Part shown: piece by piece, positions 51,653-62,359 of the stretch
How positions within the stretch are numbered: position 1 is the stretch's first letter
Layout: the number at the start of each line of letters is the position of its first letter
Assembly: GCF_000730565.1 (NCBI RefSeq)
Contig: NZ_BBIQ01000010.1
Span: 1-64,000, forward strand
Source of the DNA: Pseudomonas fulva NBRC 16637 = DSM 17717
GTDB lineage: Bacteria; Pseudomonadota; Gammaproteobacteria; Pseudomonadales; Pseudomonadaceae
Direction: 5' to 3'
DNA: 64,000 nucleotides
The notes under the pieces: generated by a model
What the model was told of the DNA's origin: nothing
Databases searched by the model: none
The model's input: the letters and a program-made list of their open reading frames with translations, nothing else
Program-made: the position numbers and the translations under genes

Positions 51653-51907
51653 ATGTCGTTGCGTTCCCTCGCCCTGTTGTCGCTGTGTGTCGTGCTCGCC
51701 GCCTGCAGCAAGATCAATCAGGAAAACTATTCCAAACTCAAAGCCGGCATGAGCAAGGCCGAGGTCGAGCAATTGCTCGGCACGCCGACCGAGTGTTCTG
51801 GCGCCTTGGGCATGAGCAGTTGCACGTGGGGGGACGAGCGGAGCTTCATCAGCGTGCAGTACGCGTCGGACAAGGTCTTGATGTATTCGGGGCAGGGTCT
51901 CAAATGA
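51653..51907 (+). CDS. Small lipoprotein, DUF3862/SmpA-like
   Basis: An 84-residue lipoprotein: signal peptide ending LAAC (lipid site Cys18), then a small BamE/SmpA-like domain with LKAGMSKAEVEQLLGTPTEC and a CTWGDE strand. Asp is absent at +2 (Ser follows Cys), which would favour the outer membrane. Its stop overlaps the lipocalin start by four bases (ATGA). Partner and function unknown. Confidence 0.85.
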   Translation: MSLRSLALLSLCVVLAACSKINQENYSKLKAGMSKAEVEQLLGTPTECSGALGMSSCTWGDERSFISVQYASDKVLMYSGQGLK

Positions 51908-52476
51908 GGGCTGCCGGGCTACTGTTGGGCCTGTGCCTGACCCTCTTGCTCGGCGGGTGCGCGGGGTCGATGAACGACCCGCTTGCACCGAAGACCGCAG
52001 GGCAGGTGGATCTCAAGCGTTACCAGGGCAAGTGGTACGAGCTTGCACGCTTGCCCATGCGCTATCAGGCCGGCTGCGAACAGTCGGAGGCCCATTACAA
52101 CCTCAAACCCGACGGGTCATTCGGTTTGCTGAACCGCTGCCGCACCCTGGGTGACGAGTGGCTGCGTGCCGAAGGCCATGCCTACATCGAGGCGCCAGGG
52201 CATACCGACAGGCTGTGGGTGGAATTCGACAACTGGTTCACACGCCTGGTCCCCGGCGTTGCCAGGGGCGAATACTGGATCTTGTATGTGGACGAGCGCT
52301 ACCGCACCGCGGTTGTCGGCAGCCCGGACCGCAAGTACTTGTGGATTCTGTCACGCACGCCCAGCTTGCCGGCCTGGGAGCGCGAACACTTGCTGGCCAA
52401 GGCCCGCCAGCAGGGCTACGACACCAGCCGGTTGATCTGGCGAGCTTCCGACCAGCAGATCGTCAAGATGCACTGA
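51904..52476 (+). CDS. Outer-membrane lipocalin lipoprotein (Blc family)
   Basis: A 190-residue lipocalin with lipobox LLGGC (Cys19). The lipocalin signature YQGKWYELARLPMRYQ (about 41-56), the central strands with GEYWILYVD, and YLWILSRTP are as in bacterial Blc, which binds lysophospholipids or fatty acids during membrane stress. The frame opens far upstream at 51562, but the ATG at 51904 gives the signal peptide and overlaps the preceding lipoprotein gene, so the pair is coupled. Confidence 0.9.
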   Translation: MRAAGLLLGLCLTLLLGGCAGSMNDPLAPKTAGQVDLKRYQGKWYELARLPMRYQAGCEQSEAHYNLKPDGSFGLLNRCRTLGDEWLRAEGHAYIEAPGHTDRLWVEFDNWFTRLVPGVARGEYWILYVDERYRTAVVGSPDRKYLWILSRTPSLPAWEREHLLAKARQQGYDTSRLIWRASDQQIVKMH

Positions 52477-52580
52477 GTGGGTTGCAGGCGTGGTGGGCGG
52501 AAGCGAACGTCATGCCTACCCGGGGCCTGCTGTAGCGCCTCAGCTCGAATCGCGGCCGCCGCTAAGCGGCCTTGGTCGGG

Positions 52581-53945
52581 TCATCCCAAAAGCTGCCGCA
52601 GTACCTGAGCGAATGCCGCGCGGCTTTGCTCCTCTTGCAGATGATGGCCTTGGCGTACCACCCATTGGCCATTGACCATCACGTCGCGAACCTGCCGGTC
52701 ACCGCCGGCAAACAGCCACCGATTGAGAATGCCATCACCGTCGGCCATGGCGATGTAGGGGTCCTGATCATCAAGCACCAGCCAGTCGGCGCGCTTGCCT
52801 ACAGCCAGTTCGCCAATGGGCTGACCCAGCGCCTGTGCACCCCCTGCCCACGCAGCGTCGAGCAAGGTGCGCCCGACCATCGGTTGGTCGCGGCGATGCA
52901 AGCGGTTGCGTCGCTGGTCGCGCAGGCGCTGGCCGTACTCCAGCCAGCGCAGCTCTTCAACCACGCTTAGCGAGACATGGCTGTCCGAACCAATCCCCAG
53001 GCGCCCGCCCTGTGCCAGGTAGTCTGTGGCCGGGAAAATGCCGTCGCCCAGGTTGGCTTCGGTCGTCAGGCACAATCCCGCCACGGCGCCGCTGCGGGCC
53101 ATGGCTGTCACTTCGTCCGGCTGGGCGTGTGTGGCGTGCACCAGGCACCAGCGCTCATCCACGGCCACGTGCTCATACAGCCATTGCAAGGGTCGCAGGC
53201 CGCTCCAGGCCAGGCAGTCATCGACTTCCCGTTGCTGCTCGGCAATATGAATGTGCACCGGGCATTTGTCGTCACTGGCCGCCAATACCCCGGCGATCTG
53301 CCCAGGCGTCACGGCCCGCAGCGAGTGAAAGCACAAGCCCAGCCCCTGCGCCGGTTGCGCGGCCAGCAGCGGCGCCAATTGCGCCTGCAAACGCAGGTAG
53401 TGGTCGGTGGACTGGATGAACCGGCGCTGGCCATCGCTTGGCGTTTGGCCGCCAAACCCTGCATGGCTGTAGAGTACCGGCAGCAGGGTCAGGCCGATGC
53501 CGCTCTGCGTGGCCGCTGCGCTGATCCGGCGAGACAACTCGGTCGGGTCTGCATACGCATTGCCTGCCTGGTCATGGTGCACGTAATGGAATTCCGCCAC
53601 CGCGGTATAGCCCGCTTTGAGCATCTCGATGTAGAGCTGGCGGGCGATGACCTGCAGCTGCTCAGGCGTGATCTGCCCGACCAGCCGGTACATGAGGTCG
53701 CGCCAGGTCCAGAAGCTGTCATTGGGGTCGCCGACGACCTCGGCAAGCCCGGCCATGGCCCGCTGGAACGCGTGGGAGTGCACATTCGGCATACCGGGAA
53801 GTAGGGGGCCCGCCAGACGCTCTGCGCCGCCGGCGCAAGCGCCGGCTTCAATGCGTGTCAGGAACCCGTCCGTACCGACGTCTAAGCGCACGTCTCGGGC
53901 CCACCCCGTAGGCAACAAGGCGCGTTGGGCAAAATAGGCGGGCAT
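52581..53945 (-). CDS. hutF: Formimidoylglutamate deiminase HutF
   Basis: A 454-residue amidohydrolase that turns N-formimino-glutamate into N-formyl-glutamate, the step feeding HutG. Metal ligands are in MPNVHSHAFQRAMAGL (near 53-68), HIHIAEQ, LVHATHA and GSDSHVS. It is transcribed away from hutC, and the shared intergenic region carries a HutC operator. Full family length. Confidence 0.95.
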   Translation of the reverse strand: MPAYFAQRALLPTGWARDVRLDVGTDGFLTRIEAGACAGGAERLAGPLLPGMPNVHSHAFQRAMAGLAEVVGDPNDSFWTWRDLMYRLVGQITPEQLQVIARQLYIEMLKAGYTAVAEFHYVHHDQAGNAYADPTELSRRISAAATQSGIGLTLLPVLYSHAGFGGQTPSDGQRRFIQSTDHYLRLQAQLAPLLAAQPAQGLGLCFHSLRAVTPGQIAGVLAASDDKCPVHIHIAEQQREVDDCLAWSGLRPLQWLYEHVAVDERWCLVHATHAQPDEVTAMARSGAVAGLCLTTEANLGDGIFPATDYLAQGGRLGIGSDSHVSLSVVEELRWLEYGQRLRDQRRNRLHRRDQPMVGRTLLDAAWAGGAQALGQPIGELAVGKRADWLVLDDQDPYIAMADGDGILNRWLFAGGDRQVRDVMVNGQWVVRQGHHLQEEQSRAAFAQVLRQLLG

Positions 53946-53967
53946 TGCAGGCTCCTGTTCTTGTTAG

Positions 53968-53987
53968 CTTGTATATACATATACAGG
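53968..53987. promoter_or_regulatory. HutC operator between hutF and hutC
   Basis: CTTGTATATACATATACAGG contains TGTA-TA-TACA (53970-53979), the Hut repressor core, inside a larger near-palindrome (GTATAT and ATATAC arms). It lies 23 bases upstream of hutF and about 75 before hutC, so it can serve both. Confidence 0.7.
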
Positions 53988-54052
53988 CGTTTGCCTGCCG
54001 GGTAAACTCCGGCAAGCTAACGCTCATTTCTTATGCACAAGGATTTCTGGCC

Positions 54053-54799
54053 GTGCCGACACCTCCTGCCAACGCGCTGGTTGCCCCCATGGGCGAAGGC
54101 CCGGCGCCGCTGTACGCGCGGGTCAAACAGATGATCAAGCAGCACATCGACGACGGTAGCTGGCCGCCGCATCACCGTGTGCCCTCGGAAAGCGAACTGG
54201 TCAGCCAACTGGGCTTCAGCCGCATGACCATCAATCGCGCCCTGCGCGAGCTCACAGCCGAGGGGCTGTTGGTGCGCATGCAAGGTGTCGGCACCTTCGT
54301 AGCCGAGCCCAAAGGCCGCTCGGCGCTGTTCGAAGTGAACAACATCGCCGACGAAATCGCCGCACGCGGGCACCGGCATAGCTGCCAGGTCGTGGTGCTT
54401 GCCGAGGAAGCTGCAGGTTCCGAGCGAGCGCTGGCCTTGAACATGCGCGAAGGTCAACGGGTATTTCATTCGCTGATCGTGCATTTCGAGAACGATACCC
54501 CGGTGCAGATCGAAGATCGCTACGTCAATGCGGCCGTGGCGCCCGAATACCTTCTGCAGGACTTCACCCGTCAGACGCCTTATGCCTATCTGTCCCAGGT
54601 AGCTCCGCTGACAGAGGGCGAGCATGTGGTCGAGGCGATCCTGGCAGAGCCTGAAGAATGCCAGCTCCTGCAAATCGAACGCGGCGAGCCATGCCTGCTG
54701 ATCCGCCGCCGTACCTGGTCCGGGCGCCAGCCGGTCACGGCCGCGCGCCTGATTCACCCCGGTTCGCGCCATCGCCTGGAAGGACGTTTTGGCAAATGA
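54053..54799 (+). CDS. hutC: Histidine utilisation repressor HutC
   Basis: A 248-residue GntR/HutC-family repressor released by urocanate. A winged helix-turn-helix (about 20-85, VPSESELVSQLGFSRMTINRALRELTAEGLL in two parts) is followed by a UTRA ligand domain (about 95-240). Start is GTG 54053 with AAGGA eight bases before; the frame opens earlier at 53945 through the operator, which was rejected. Four-base overlap with hutD. Confidence 0.95.
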   Translation: MPTPPANALVAPMGEGPAPLYARVKQMIKQHIDDGSWPPHHRVPSESELVSQLGFSRMTINRALRELTAEGLLVRMQGVGTFVAEPKGRSALFEVNNIADEIAARGHRHSCQVVVLAEEAAGSERALALNMREGQRVFHSLIVHFENDTPVQIEDRYVNAAVAPEYLLQDFTRQTPYAYLSQVAPLTEGEHVVEAILAEPEECQLLQIERGEPCLLIRRRTWSGRQPVTAARLIHPGSRHRLEGRFGK

Positions 54800-55365
54800 G
54801 CCGATTGCATGTGTTGCAGGCGCGGGACTATCCGCGCATGCCCTGGAAAAACGGCGCTGGCTTCACCGAGGAAATCGCCCGTGACCACGGCAACGGCCTG
54901 GACGGTTTTGGCTGGCGCTTGTCGATTGCCGATATCCAGGCGTCGGGCGCTTTTTCGAGCTTCGCCGGCTACCAGCGGATCATCACCGTGCTGCAGGGCG
55001 ATGGCATGCGTCTGTGGGTAGACGGCCAACTCAGCCGGCCGCTGCTGCCATTCGACGGGTTTGCCTTCGACGGCGCAAGCGAGGTCGATTGCCAACTGAT
55101 CGGCGGGCCGATTCGTGATTTCAACCTCATCTATGCACCGCAGCGCTATCGGGCGCGCTTGCAGTGGCTGGAGGGTGTCAGCCGTCTGCACACCTCGGCC
55201 TCGACCGTGCTGCTGTTTGCCGCCAGCCAAGCGGTAGAAGTGGCGGCGGGGCACCAGGCCCTGCAATTGGGGCGTCATGACTGCCTGCAACTGGAAGGTA
55301 ACGAAGCGTTGCTGGCGTTGGACGTACAGGGGCAGTGCTGCCTGATCGAACTCGATCCCCGTTGA
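54796..55365 (+). CDS. hutD: HutD family protein
   Basis: A 189-residue cupin-like HutD protein. Motifs YPRMPWKNGAGFTEEIA (about 12-28), GFGWRLSIADI and GPIRDFNLIYAP define the family. It has been proposed to limit excessive hut flux, perhaps by binding formimino-glutamate. ATG 54796 overlaps the hutC stop (ATGA), so the two are translated together. Confidence 0.93.
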   Translation: MSRLHVLQARDYPRMPWKNGAGFTEEIARDHGNGLDGFGWRLSIADIQASGAFSSFAGYQRIITVLQGDGMRLWVDGQLSRPLLPFDGFAFDGASEVDCQLIGGPIRDFNLIYAPQRYRARLQWLEGVSRLHTSASTVLLFAASQAVEVAAGHQALQLGRHDCLQLEGNEALLALDVQGQCCLIELDPR

Positions 55366-55424
55366 GCTGACCCTGGGCTGGCATCGCTTGCGGCGTCAAG
55401 GTCTGCGAATTTCACTTGTCCATG

Positions 55425-55438
55425 CTTGTACATACAAG
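55425..55438. promoter_or_regulatory. HutC operator upstream of hutU
   Basis: CTTGTACATACAAG, arms CTTGTA and TACAAG around CA, matches the Hut operator and includes TGTA-N2-TACA (55427-55436). It lies 63 bases before hutU and would control hutU-H-T-I-G. Confidence 0.85.
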
Positions 55439-55500
55439 TAAGGATGTGTTTGTATTGTTCCACGACACATCTGCTGCAGCCGACCGCAAAGGACATTCCC

Positions 55501-57174
55501 GTGACCGACAACAACAAATACCGTGACGTTGAAATCCGTGCCCCGCGTGGCAATACGCTCACTGCCAAAAGCTGGCTGACCGAAGCGCCACTGCGCATGT
55601 TGATGAACAACCTCGACCCGCAGGTCGCCGAGAACCCCAAGGAACTGGTGGTGTACGGTGGCATCGGCCGGGCCGCGCGCAACTGGGACTGCTACGACAA
55701 GATCGTCGAAACCCTGACCCGTCTGGAAGACGACGAAACCCTGCTGGTCCAGTCCGGCAAGCCGGTCGGCGTGTTCAAGACTCACAGCAACGCACCACGC
55801 GTGCTGATCGCCAACTCGAACTTGGTCCCTCACTGGGCCAGCTGGGAGCACTTCAACGAGCTGGACGCCAAAGGCCTGGCCATGTATGGCCAGATGACCG
55901 CTGGCAGCTGGATCTACATCGGCAGCCAGGGCATCGTCCAAGGCACTTACGAAACCTTCGTCGAGGCGGGTCGCCAGCACTACGGCGGCAGCCTCAAGGG
56001 CAAGTGGGTGCTGACCGCAGGTCTGGGTGGCATGGGTGGGGCCCAGCCATTGGCCGCGACCTTGGCCGGGGCTTGTTCGCTGAACATCGAGTGCCAGCAA
56101 AGCCGTATCGATTTCCGCCTGCAAACCCGCTACGTCGATGAGCAGGCCACTGACCTGGACGATGCCCTGGCGCGCATCGCCCGTTACACCGCCGAAGGCA
56201 AGGCCATTTCCATTGCCTTGCATGGCAATGCGGCCGACGTGTTGCCTGAGTTGGTCAGGCGCGGGGTGCGGCCAGACATGGTCACCGACCAGACTAGCGC
56301 GCATGACCCGCTCAATGGCTACCTGCCCGCCGGCTGGACGTGGGAGCAGTACCGCGACCGCGCCCAGACCGACCCGGTGGCCGTGGTCAAGGCTGCCAAG
56401 CAGTCGATGGCCGTGCATGTACAGGCCATGCTCGATTTTCAGCAGCAGGGCGTGCCCACCTTCGACTACGGCAACAACATTCGCCAGATGGCCAAGGAAG
56501 AAGGCGTGGCCAATGCGTTCGATTTCCCAGGTTTCGTGCCGGCTTACATCCGTCCACTGTTCTGCCGGGGCATCGGCCCCTTCCGCTGGGCAGCGTTGTC
56601 CGGCGAAGCCGAAGACATCTACAAGACCGATGCCAAGGTCAAGGAATTGATCCCCGACGACGCCCACCTGCACCGCTGGCTGGACATGGCCCGCGAGCGC
56701 ATCAGCTTCCAAGGCTTGCCGGCCCGCATCTGTTGGGTAGGGCTGGGGCTGCGGGCCAAGCTGGGCCTGGCGTTCAACGAAATGGTGCGCAGTGGCGAGC
56801 TGTCGGCACCGATCGTGATCGGGCGCGACCATCTCGATTCGGGCTCGGTCGCCAGCCCCAACCGCGAAACCGAGGCCATGCGCGATGGCTCCGATGCGGT
56901 CTCCGACTGGCCATTGCTCAATGCCCTGCTCAATACCGCCAGTGGTGCCACCTGGGTGTCGCTGCACCATGGCGGCGGTGTCGGCATGGGCTTCTCCCAG
57001 CACTCGGGCATGGTCATCGTCTGTGACGGCAGCGACGAGGCGGCGGCTCGTATCGCTCGCGTGCTGGCCAATGACCCAGGCACCGGTGTCATGCGTCACG
57101 CCGATGCCGGTTACGCTATCGCCATTGAGTGCGCGCAAGCGCAGGGGCTGGACCTGCCGATGATCACCGGCTGA
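55501..57174 (+). CDS. hutU: Urocanate hydratase HutU
   Basis: A 557-residue NAD-dependent enzyme turning urocanate into imidazolonepropionate. The NAD-site [17 protein letters not shown] (about 174-190), the DYGNNIRQ segment and the catalytic cysteine in ARICWVGLG (residue 411, Cys410 of the mature P. putida enzyme) are present. GTG 55501 gives [16 protein letters not shown], as in P. putida; a few residues differ from what I remember of that protein. Confidence 0.98.
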   Translation: MTDNNKYRDVEIRAPRGNTLTAKSWLTEAPLRMLMNNLDPQVAENPKELVVYGGIGRAARNWDCYDKIVETLTRLEDDETLLVQSGKPVGVFKTHSNAPRVLIANSNLVPHWASWEHFNELDAKGLAMYGQMTAGSWIYIGSQGIVQGTYETFVEAGRQHYGGSLKGKWVLTAGLGGMGGAQPLAATLAGACSLNIECQQSRIDFRLQTRYVDEQATDLDDALARIARYTAEGKAISIALHGNAADVLPELVRRGVRPDMVTDQTSAHDPLNGYLPAGWTWEQYRDRAQTDPVAVVKAAKQSMAVHVQAMLDFQQQGVPTFDYGNNIRQMAKEEGVANAFDFPGFVPAYIRPLFCRGIGPFRWAALSGEAEDIYKTDAKVKELIPDDAHLHRWLDMARERISFQGLPARICWVGLGLRAKLGLAFNEMVRSGELSAPIVIGRDHLDSGSVASPNRETEAMRDGSDAVSDWPLLNALLNTASGATWVSLHHGGGVGMGFSQHSGMVIVCDGSDEAAARIARVLANDPGTGVMRHADAGYAIAIECAQAQGLDLPMITG

Positions 57175-57272
57175 TCACCTCCCTCTGCAACGCACCCCAC
57201 AAGGGTGATACTCGACAACAAGAAGAGGCGGGCTGGCGCTGCCGGTCATGCCTCGCGAACTGGAGTAGCAAC

Positions 57273-58805
57273 GTGACCGAACTTACCCTCAAGCCCGGCT
57301 GCCTGACCCTGGCGCAACTGCGCACTGTGCATGCAGGCCCTGTACGGCTTCAACTCGACGCCAGCGCCGGCCCGGCCATCGATGCCAGCGTGGCCTGCGT
57401 CGAGCAGATCATCGCGCAGGACCGTACCGCCTACGGCATCAACACCGGTTTCGGACTGCTGGCGTCGACCCGTATCGCCAGCCACGACCTGGAAAACCTG
57501 CAGCGTTCGCTGGTGCTGTCGCATGCCGCCGGGATCGGTGCGCCGCTCGATGACGCGCTGGTCCGATTGATCATGGTGCTGAAGATCAACAGCCTGAGCC
57601 GCGGCTTCTCCGGTATTCGCCGCAAGGTCATCGACGCGCTGATCGCGCTGGTCAACGCCGAGGTCTATCCCCACATCCCCCTCAAAGGCTCGGTCGGCGC
57701 CTCCGGTGACCTCGCGCCGCTGGCCCACATGTCCCTGGTACTGCTGGGCGAGGGCAAGGCGCGCTACAAGGGCCAGTGGCTTGCGGCTACCGAGGCCCTG
57801 GCCATCGCCGGTCTTGAGCCGTTGATCCTGGCCGCCAAAGAGGGGCTCGCCCTGCTCAATGGTACCCAGGCCTCCACAGCCTATGCCCTGCGCGGGCTGT
57901 TCCATGGCGAAGACCTGTTCGCCGCCGCGGTCACCTGCGGCGCGCTCAGCGTGGAAGCCGCCCTTGGTTCGCGCTCGCCCTTCGATGCCCGTATCCATGC
58001 AGTGCGCGGCCAGCGCGGACAGATCGACACCGCTGCCTGCTTCAGGGCCCTGCTGGGGGACACCAGCGAGGTATCGCTTTCGCACCAGAACTGCGACAAG
58101 GTCCAGGATCCTTACTCGCTGCGCTGCCAGCCACAAGTGATGGGCGCCTGCCTCACCCAACTGCGTCAGGCTGCCGAGGTACTCGGCGTCGAGGCCAACG
58201 CCGTGTCGGACAACCCTTTGGTGTTCGCCGCCGAAGGCGATGTGGTTTCCGGCGGTAACTTCCATGCCGAGCCGGTGGCGATGGCCGCCGACAACATCGC
58301 CCTGGCCATCGCCGAAATGGGCGCGTTGAGCGAGCGCCGCATCTCGCTGATGATGGACAAGCACATGTCCCAGTTGCCGCCCTTCCTGGTGGAGAACGGT
58401 GGGGTCAACTCGGGCTTCATGATCGCCCAGGTCACCGCCGCCGCACTGGCCAGCGAGAACAAGGCCCTGTCCCACCCGCACAGCGTCGACAGCCTGCCGA
58501 CCTCCGCCAACCAGGAGGACCATGTCTCAATGGCCCCGGCTGCCGGCAAGCGCCTATGGGAAATGGCTGAAAATACCCGGGGCGTGCTGGCGATCGAGTG
58601 GTTGGGCGCCTGCCAGGGCCTGGACCTGCGCAAGGGGCTCAAGACCTCCGCCAGGCTCGAACAGGCGCGCCAGGCATTACGCCGTGAAGTGCCGCACTAC
58701 GACCGCGACCGGTTCTTTGCACCGGACATCGAAAAGGCCGTGCACCTGCTGGCCGAAGGCAGTCTGACCGCGCTATTGCCAGCGGGCGTGCTACCAAGTC
58801 TGTAA
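57273..58805 (+). CDS. hutH: Histidine ammonia-lyase HutH
   Basis: A 510-residue lyase that removes ammonia from histidine to give urocanate. The Ala143-Ser144-Gly145 triad in [12 protein letters not shown] makes the MIO prosthetic group; NTGFG (57-61), QDPYSLRC and GNFHAEP complete the active site. Start is GTG 57273, giving the P. putida length; the frame opens at 57129 inside hutU and was rejected. 98 bases separate it from hutU. Confidence 0.98.
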   Translation: MTELTLKPGCLTLAQLRTVHAGPVRLQLDASAGPAIDASVACVEQIIAQDRTAYGINTGFGLLASTRIASHDLENLQRSLVLSHAAGIGAPLDDALVRLIMVLKINSLSRGFSGIRRKVIDALIALVNAEVYPHIPLKGSVGASGDLAPLAHMSLVLLGEGKARYKGQWLAATEALAIAGLEPLILAAKEGLALLNGTQASTAYALRGLFHGEDLFAAAVTCGALSVEAALGSRSPFDARIHAVRGQRGQIDTAACFRALLGDTSEVSLSHQNCDKVQDPYSLRCQPQVMGACLTQLRQAAEVLGVEANAVSDNPLVFAAEGDVVSGGNFHAEPVAMAADNIALAIAEMGALSERRISLMMDKHMSQLPPFLVENGGVNSGFMIAQVTAAALASENKALSHPHSVDSLPTSANQEDHVSMAPAAGKRLWEMAENTRGVLAIEWLGACQGLDLRKGLKTSARLEQARQALRREVPHYDRDRFFAPDIEKAVHLLAEGSLTALLPAGVLPSL

Positions 58806-58872
58806 TGCGCTCGGGGGCCTTTGGTGGCGGCCCCCGTATCTCACGACCACAAAAACAATTCAAGGACGTGAC

Positions 58873-60276
58873 ATGCAACCTGCACAAGGTCTCAAGCGCG
58901 GGCTGACTGCCCGCCACATTCGTTTCATGGCCCTCGGCTCTGCCATCGGTACCGGCCTGTTCTACGGCTCGGCATCGGCCATCCAGATGGCCGGCCCGGC
59001 GGTATTGCTGGCCTATCTGATCGGCGGCGCTGCGGTATTCATGGTCATGCGGGCATTGGGCGAAATGGCCGTACACAACCCCGTGGCCGGCTCATTCGGT
59101 CACTACGCCAGCACCTACCTGGGCCCCATGGCCGGCTTTATCCTCGGCTGGACCTATGCGTTCGAGATGGTCATCGTCGCCATCGCCGATGTGACGGCGT
59201 TCGGCATCTACATGGGCTTCTGGTTCCCAGAGGTCGCCCGTTGGACATGGGTGCTGGGCATCGTCTTGGTCATCGGTGCGCTCAACCTGTGCAACGTCAA
59301 GGTATTCGGCGAACTGGAATTCTGGCTGTCCTTGCTCAAGGTGGGCGCGATCGTGGCCATGATCCTGGCGGGCCTTGGCATCATGGTCTTCGGCTTCAGC
59401 CAGGTGGGCAGCGGGCAGGCCGTGGGCGTGGGCAACCTGTTCGAGCATGGCGGTTTCATGCCTAACGGTGTCGCCGGGTTGATCGCCTCGTTTGCCGTGG
59501 TCATGTTCGCCTTTGGCGGCATCGAGATCATCGGGGTGACCGCAGGCGAGGCCAAGGATCCGCAACGGGTAATTCCCAAGGCGATCAACGCCGTGCCCCT
59601 GCGCATCCTGCTGTTCTATGTGCTCACCCTGTTCGTGCTGATGTGCCTGTACCCCTGGCCGCAGATTGGCAGCCAGGGCAGCCCCTTCGTGCAGATATTC
59701 AGCAATCTGGGGATCGGCTCTGCGGCTGCGGTGCTGAACGTGGTGGTGATCTCTGCGGCCGTTTCTGCCATCAACAGCGATATCTTCGGTGCGGGCCGCA
59801 TGATGTATGGTCTGGCCCAGCAGGGGCATGCCCCCAAGGGCTTCAGCCGGCTGTCCAGGCATGGCGTGCCGTGGATGACGGTGGTGGTGATGGGGGCAGC
59901 ACTGCTGGTTGGGGTACTGCTCAATTACCTGATCCCTGAAAACGTGTTTCTGCTGATCGCCTCGATCGCTACCTTCGCCACCGTCTGGGTCTGGCTGATG
60001 ATCCTCATCACTCAGGTGGCGATGCGGCGGCGCATGAGCCGTGAGCAGATGGCCGAGCTCAAGTTCCCGGTACCGTTCTGGCCCTGGGGCCCGGCATTGG
60101 CCATCGCCTTCATGGTCTTCGTCTTCGGTGTGCTTGGCTATTTCCCGGACACCCAGGCGGCGTTGTTGGTCGGCATGGTCTGGCTGGTCTTTCTGGTGGC
60201 GTCCTACCTGTTGTGGTGCAAGCCGCGCACAGGGCAGGGCGCGTCGGTGGCCGAAGCCGCCGAGTTGCATCGCTAG
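58873..60276 (+). CDS. hutT: Histidine permease, APC family (HutT-like)
   Basis: A 467-residue amino acid/polyamine/organocation transporter with about twelve helices. [33 protein letters not shown] (read as consecutive blocks) is the classic AAT-type start, followed by [19 protein letters not shown] and [17 protein letters not shown]. Similar to ProY-type proline and histidine carriers; the location inside the hut operon argues for histidine. A GC-rich hairpin lies in the 67-base gap before it. Confidence 0.88.
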   Translation: MQPAQGLKRGLTARHIRFMALGSAIGTGLFYGSASAIQMAGPAVLLAYLIGGAAVFMVMRALGEMAVHNPVAGSFGHYASTYLGPMAGFILGWTYAFEMVIVAIADVTAFGIYMGFWFPEVARWTWVLGIVLVIGALNLCNVKVFGELEFWLSLLKVGAIVAMILAGLGIMVFGFSQVGSGQAVGVGNLFEHGGFMPNGVAGLIASFAVVMFAFGGIEIIGVTAGEAKDPQRVIPKAINAVPLRILLFYVLTLFVLMCLYPWPQIGSQGSPFVQIFSNLGIGSAAAVLNVVVISAAVSAINSDIFGAGRMMYGLAQQGHAPKGFSRLSRHGVPWMTVVVMGAALLVGVLLNYLIPENVFLLIASIATFATVWVWLMILITQVAMRRRMSREQMAELKFPVPFWPWGPALAIAFMVFVFGVLGYFPDTQAALLVGMVWLVFLVASYLLWCKPRTGQGASVAEAAELHR

Positions 60277-60291
60277 CAAAGGAGAACCTGC

Positions 60292-61497
60292 ATGAAAACC
60301 CTCTGGCAACACTGCCACGTGGCAACCATGGCCCAAGGCCGTTATTCGATCATCGAAGACGCCGCCATCGTGACCGGTGATGGGCGGATCCTGTGGATCG
60401 GCCCACGTGCCGACTGGCAAGTCGAAGGGACCGAGCAGACGGTGGACCTGGGCGGCACTTGGGTGACCCCCGGGCTGATCGATTGCCACACGCACGCGGT
60501 ATTCGGCGGCAACCGCAGCGGCGAGTTCGAACAGCGGCTGCAAGGTGTGAGCTATGCCGAGATCGCCGCGCAGGGCGGGGGCATTGCCAGCACCGTGAGG
60601 GCCACCCGCGCTGCCAGTGAAGACATGCTGTTCGCCAGCGCCCGGCAGCGCGTCCGGGCGTTGATGCGCGACGGCGTGACCACCCTGGAGATCAAGTCCG
60701 GTTACGGCCTGGACTTGATCAACGAGCGCAAGATGCTGCGTGTAGCCCGGCGTCTGGGTGACGATCTGGGTATCACGGTTCGGGCCACGTGCCTGGCGGC
60801 TCACGCCTTGCCGCCGGAATACGCCGAACGCAGCGACGACTTCATTGCCCACATCTGTGATGACATGCTGCCGGCATTGGCAGCAGAAGGGCTGGTGGAT
60901 GCGGTGGATGCCTTCTGCGAACACCTGGCCTTCTCACCCGTCCAGGTTGAACGCCTGTTCATCAAGGCACAGCAACTGGGTTTGCCGGTCAAGCTGCACG
61001 CTGAACAATTGTCTTCCTTGCACGGCTCCAGCTTGGCCGCCCGCTACCAGGCACTGTCGGCCGATCACCTGGAATTCATGACAGAAGAAGATGCCGTGGC
61101 CATGGCAACGGCTGGCACCGTGGCCGTCTTGCTGCCCGGCGCGTTCTACTTTCTGCGCGAGACCCAAGTTCCGCCGATGGAGGCCCTGCGTCGGCACGGC
61201 GTGAAAATCGCCCTGGCCAGCGACCTGAACCCGGGCACCTCACCGGGCCTGTCACTGCGGCTGATGCTGAACATGGGCTGCACCTTGTTCCGCATGACGC
61301 CGGAAGAGGCCCTCGCCGGTGTCACCACCCATGCGGCGCAAGCGCTGGGCATGGGAAGCAGCCATGGCACCCTTGAAGCGGGCAAGGCCGCCGACTTCGT
61401 TGCCTGGCAAATAGAACGCCCTGCCGACCTGGCCTACTGGCTTGGCGGCGACCTGCCCAAGCGCGTCGTGCGCGGCGGCCATGAACTGGATATCTGA
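60292..61497 (+). CDS. hutI: Imidazolonepropionase HutI
   Basis: A 401-residue metal-dependent amidohydrolase that opens imidazolonepropionate to formimino-glutamate. Metal ligands are in [18 protein letters not shown] (about 63-80), KLHAEQLS near residue 240 and LASDLNPGT near residue 310. AAGGAG lies nine bases before the ATG, 15 bases after the permease stop. Confidence 0.97.
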   Translation: MKTLWQHCHVATMAQGRYSIIEDAAIVTGDGRILWIGPRADWQVEGTEQTVDLGGTWVTPGLIDCHTHAVFGGNRSGEFEQRLQGVSYAEIAAQGGGIASTVRATRAASEDMLFASARQRVRALMRDGVTTLEIKSGYGLDLINERKMLRVARRLGDDLGITVRATCLAAHALPPEYAERSDDFIAHICDDMLPALAAEGLVDAVDAFCEHLAFSPVQVERLFIKAQQLGLPVKLHAEQLSSLHGSSLAARYQALSADHLEFMTEEDAVAMATAGTVAVLLPGAFYFLRETQVPPMEALRRHGVKIALASDLNPGTSPGLSLRLMLNMGCTLFRMTPEEALAGVTTHAAQALGMGSSHGTLEAGKAADFVAWQIERPADLAYWLGGDLPKRVVRGGHELDI

Positions 61498-61507
61498 GCG
61501 AGGCGAG

Positions 61508-62311
61508 ATGGACAAGGTACTGAGCTTTCACCAGGGTCAATTGCCGCTGTTGATCAGCATTCCCCATGCGGGCCTGAAGCTGACCCCGGCAGTGGCCGAT
61601 GGCCTGGTCGATCAGGCGCGCAGCTTGCCCGACACGGACTGGCACATTCCCCGTCTGTACGATTTCGCCCAGGCGCTGGGCGCCAGTGTACTGACGGCCG
61701 AGTATTCGCGCTTCGTCATCGACCTCAATCGCCCAGAGGACGACAAGCCGCTGTATGCCGGCGCCACCACGGGGCTTTATCCGGACACGCTCTTTGAAGG
61801 TGAACCTTTGTTCAAGGAGGGGCTGGCGCCAAGCCCGGCAGAGCGCAAGCACTACCTTGAGCACATCTGGCACCCTTATCACAGGGCAATCAGGCATGAG
61901 CTGGCACGTTTGCGTGAGACGTTCGGCTATGCCCTGCTCTGGGACGCCCATTCCATCCGCTCGCACATTCCTCGGTTGTTCGACGGCAAGCTACCGGACT
62001 TCAACCTCGGGACCTTCAATGATGCGAGTTGCGACCCCAGCCTGGCCCAGCGGCTGACGCACGTCTGCCAACAGGCGCACGGTTACGATCATGCGCTCAA
62101 TGGGCGCTTCAAGGGCGGGCACATCACCCGTCATTACGGCAACCCAGCCGCGCATGTTCACGCCGTCCAGCTCGAGCTTGCGCAAAGCACCTACATGCTA
62201 GAGCGTGAGCCTTTTAGCTACCGTGAAGATTTGGCAGGCCCCACCCAGACGGTGCTCAAGCAGCTTCTGCAAGCACTGCTAGCCTGGGGCCAGGCGCATT
62301 ATCGCAACTGA
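61508..62311 (+). CDS. hutG: N-formylglutamate deformylase HutG
   Basis: A 267-residue N-formylglutamate amidohydrolase, the last step of the five-step route giving glutamate and formate. The family start FHQGQLPLLISIPHAG, FVIDLNRPEDD, LLWDAHSIRS and GGHITRHYG are visible. ATG 61508 has GGCGAG upstream, ten bases after the hutI stop; the frame opens earlier inside hutI. It ends the hut operon, convergent with the NEL-type gene. Confidence 0.95.
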   Translation: MDKVLSFHQGQLPLLISIPHAGLKLTPAVADGLVDQARSLPDTDWHIPRLYDFAQALGASVLTAEYSRFVIDLNRPEDDKPLYAGATTGLYPDTLFEGEPLFKEGLAPSPAERKHYLEHIWHPYHRAIRHELARLRETFGYALLWDAHSIRSHIPRLFDGKLPDFNLGTFNDASCDPSLAQRLTHVCQQAHGYDHALNGRFKGGHITRHYGNPAAHVHAVQLELAQSTYMLEREPFSYREDLAGPTQTVLKQLLQALLAWGQAHYRN

Positions 62312-62359
62312 AGGCAATCGGCCAGGCAGCGCGGGGTATGCGCGCCGCCCGGTCAATCG

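Noticed and set aside
59092..60924. A 610-codon minus-strand frame opposite the histidine permease
   Set aside because: Rich in His/Asp/Gln as expected from antisense of membrane helices; no family resemblance.
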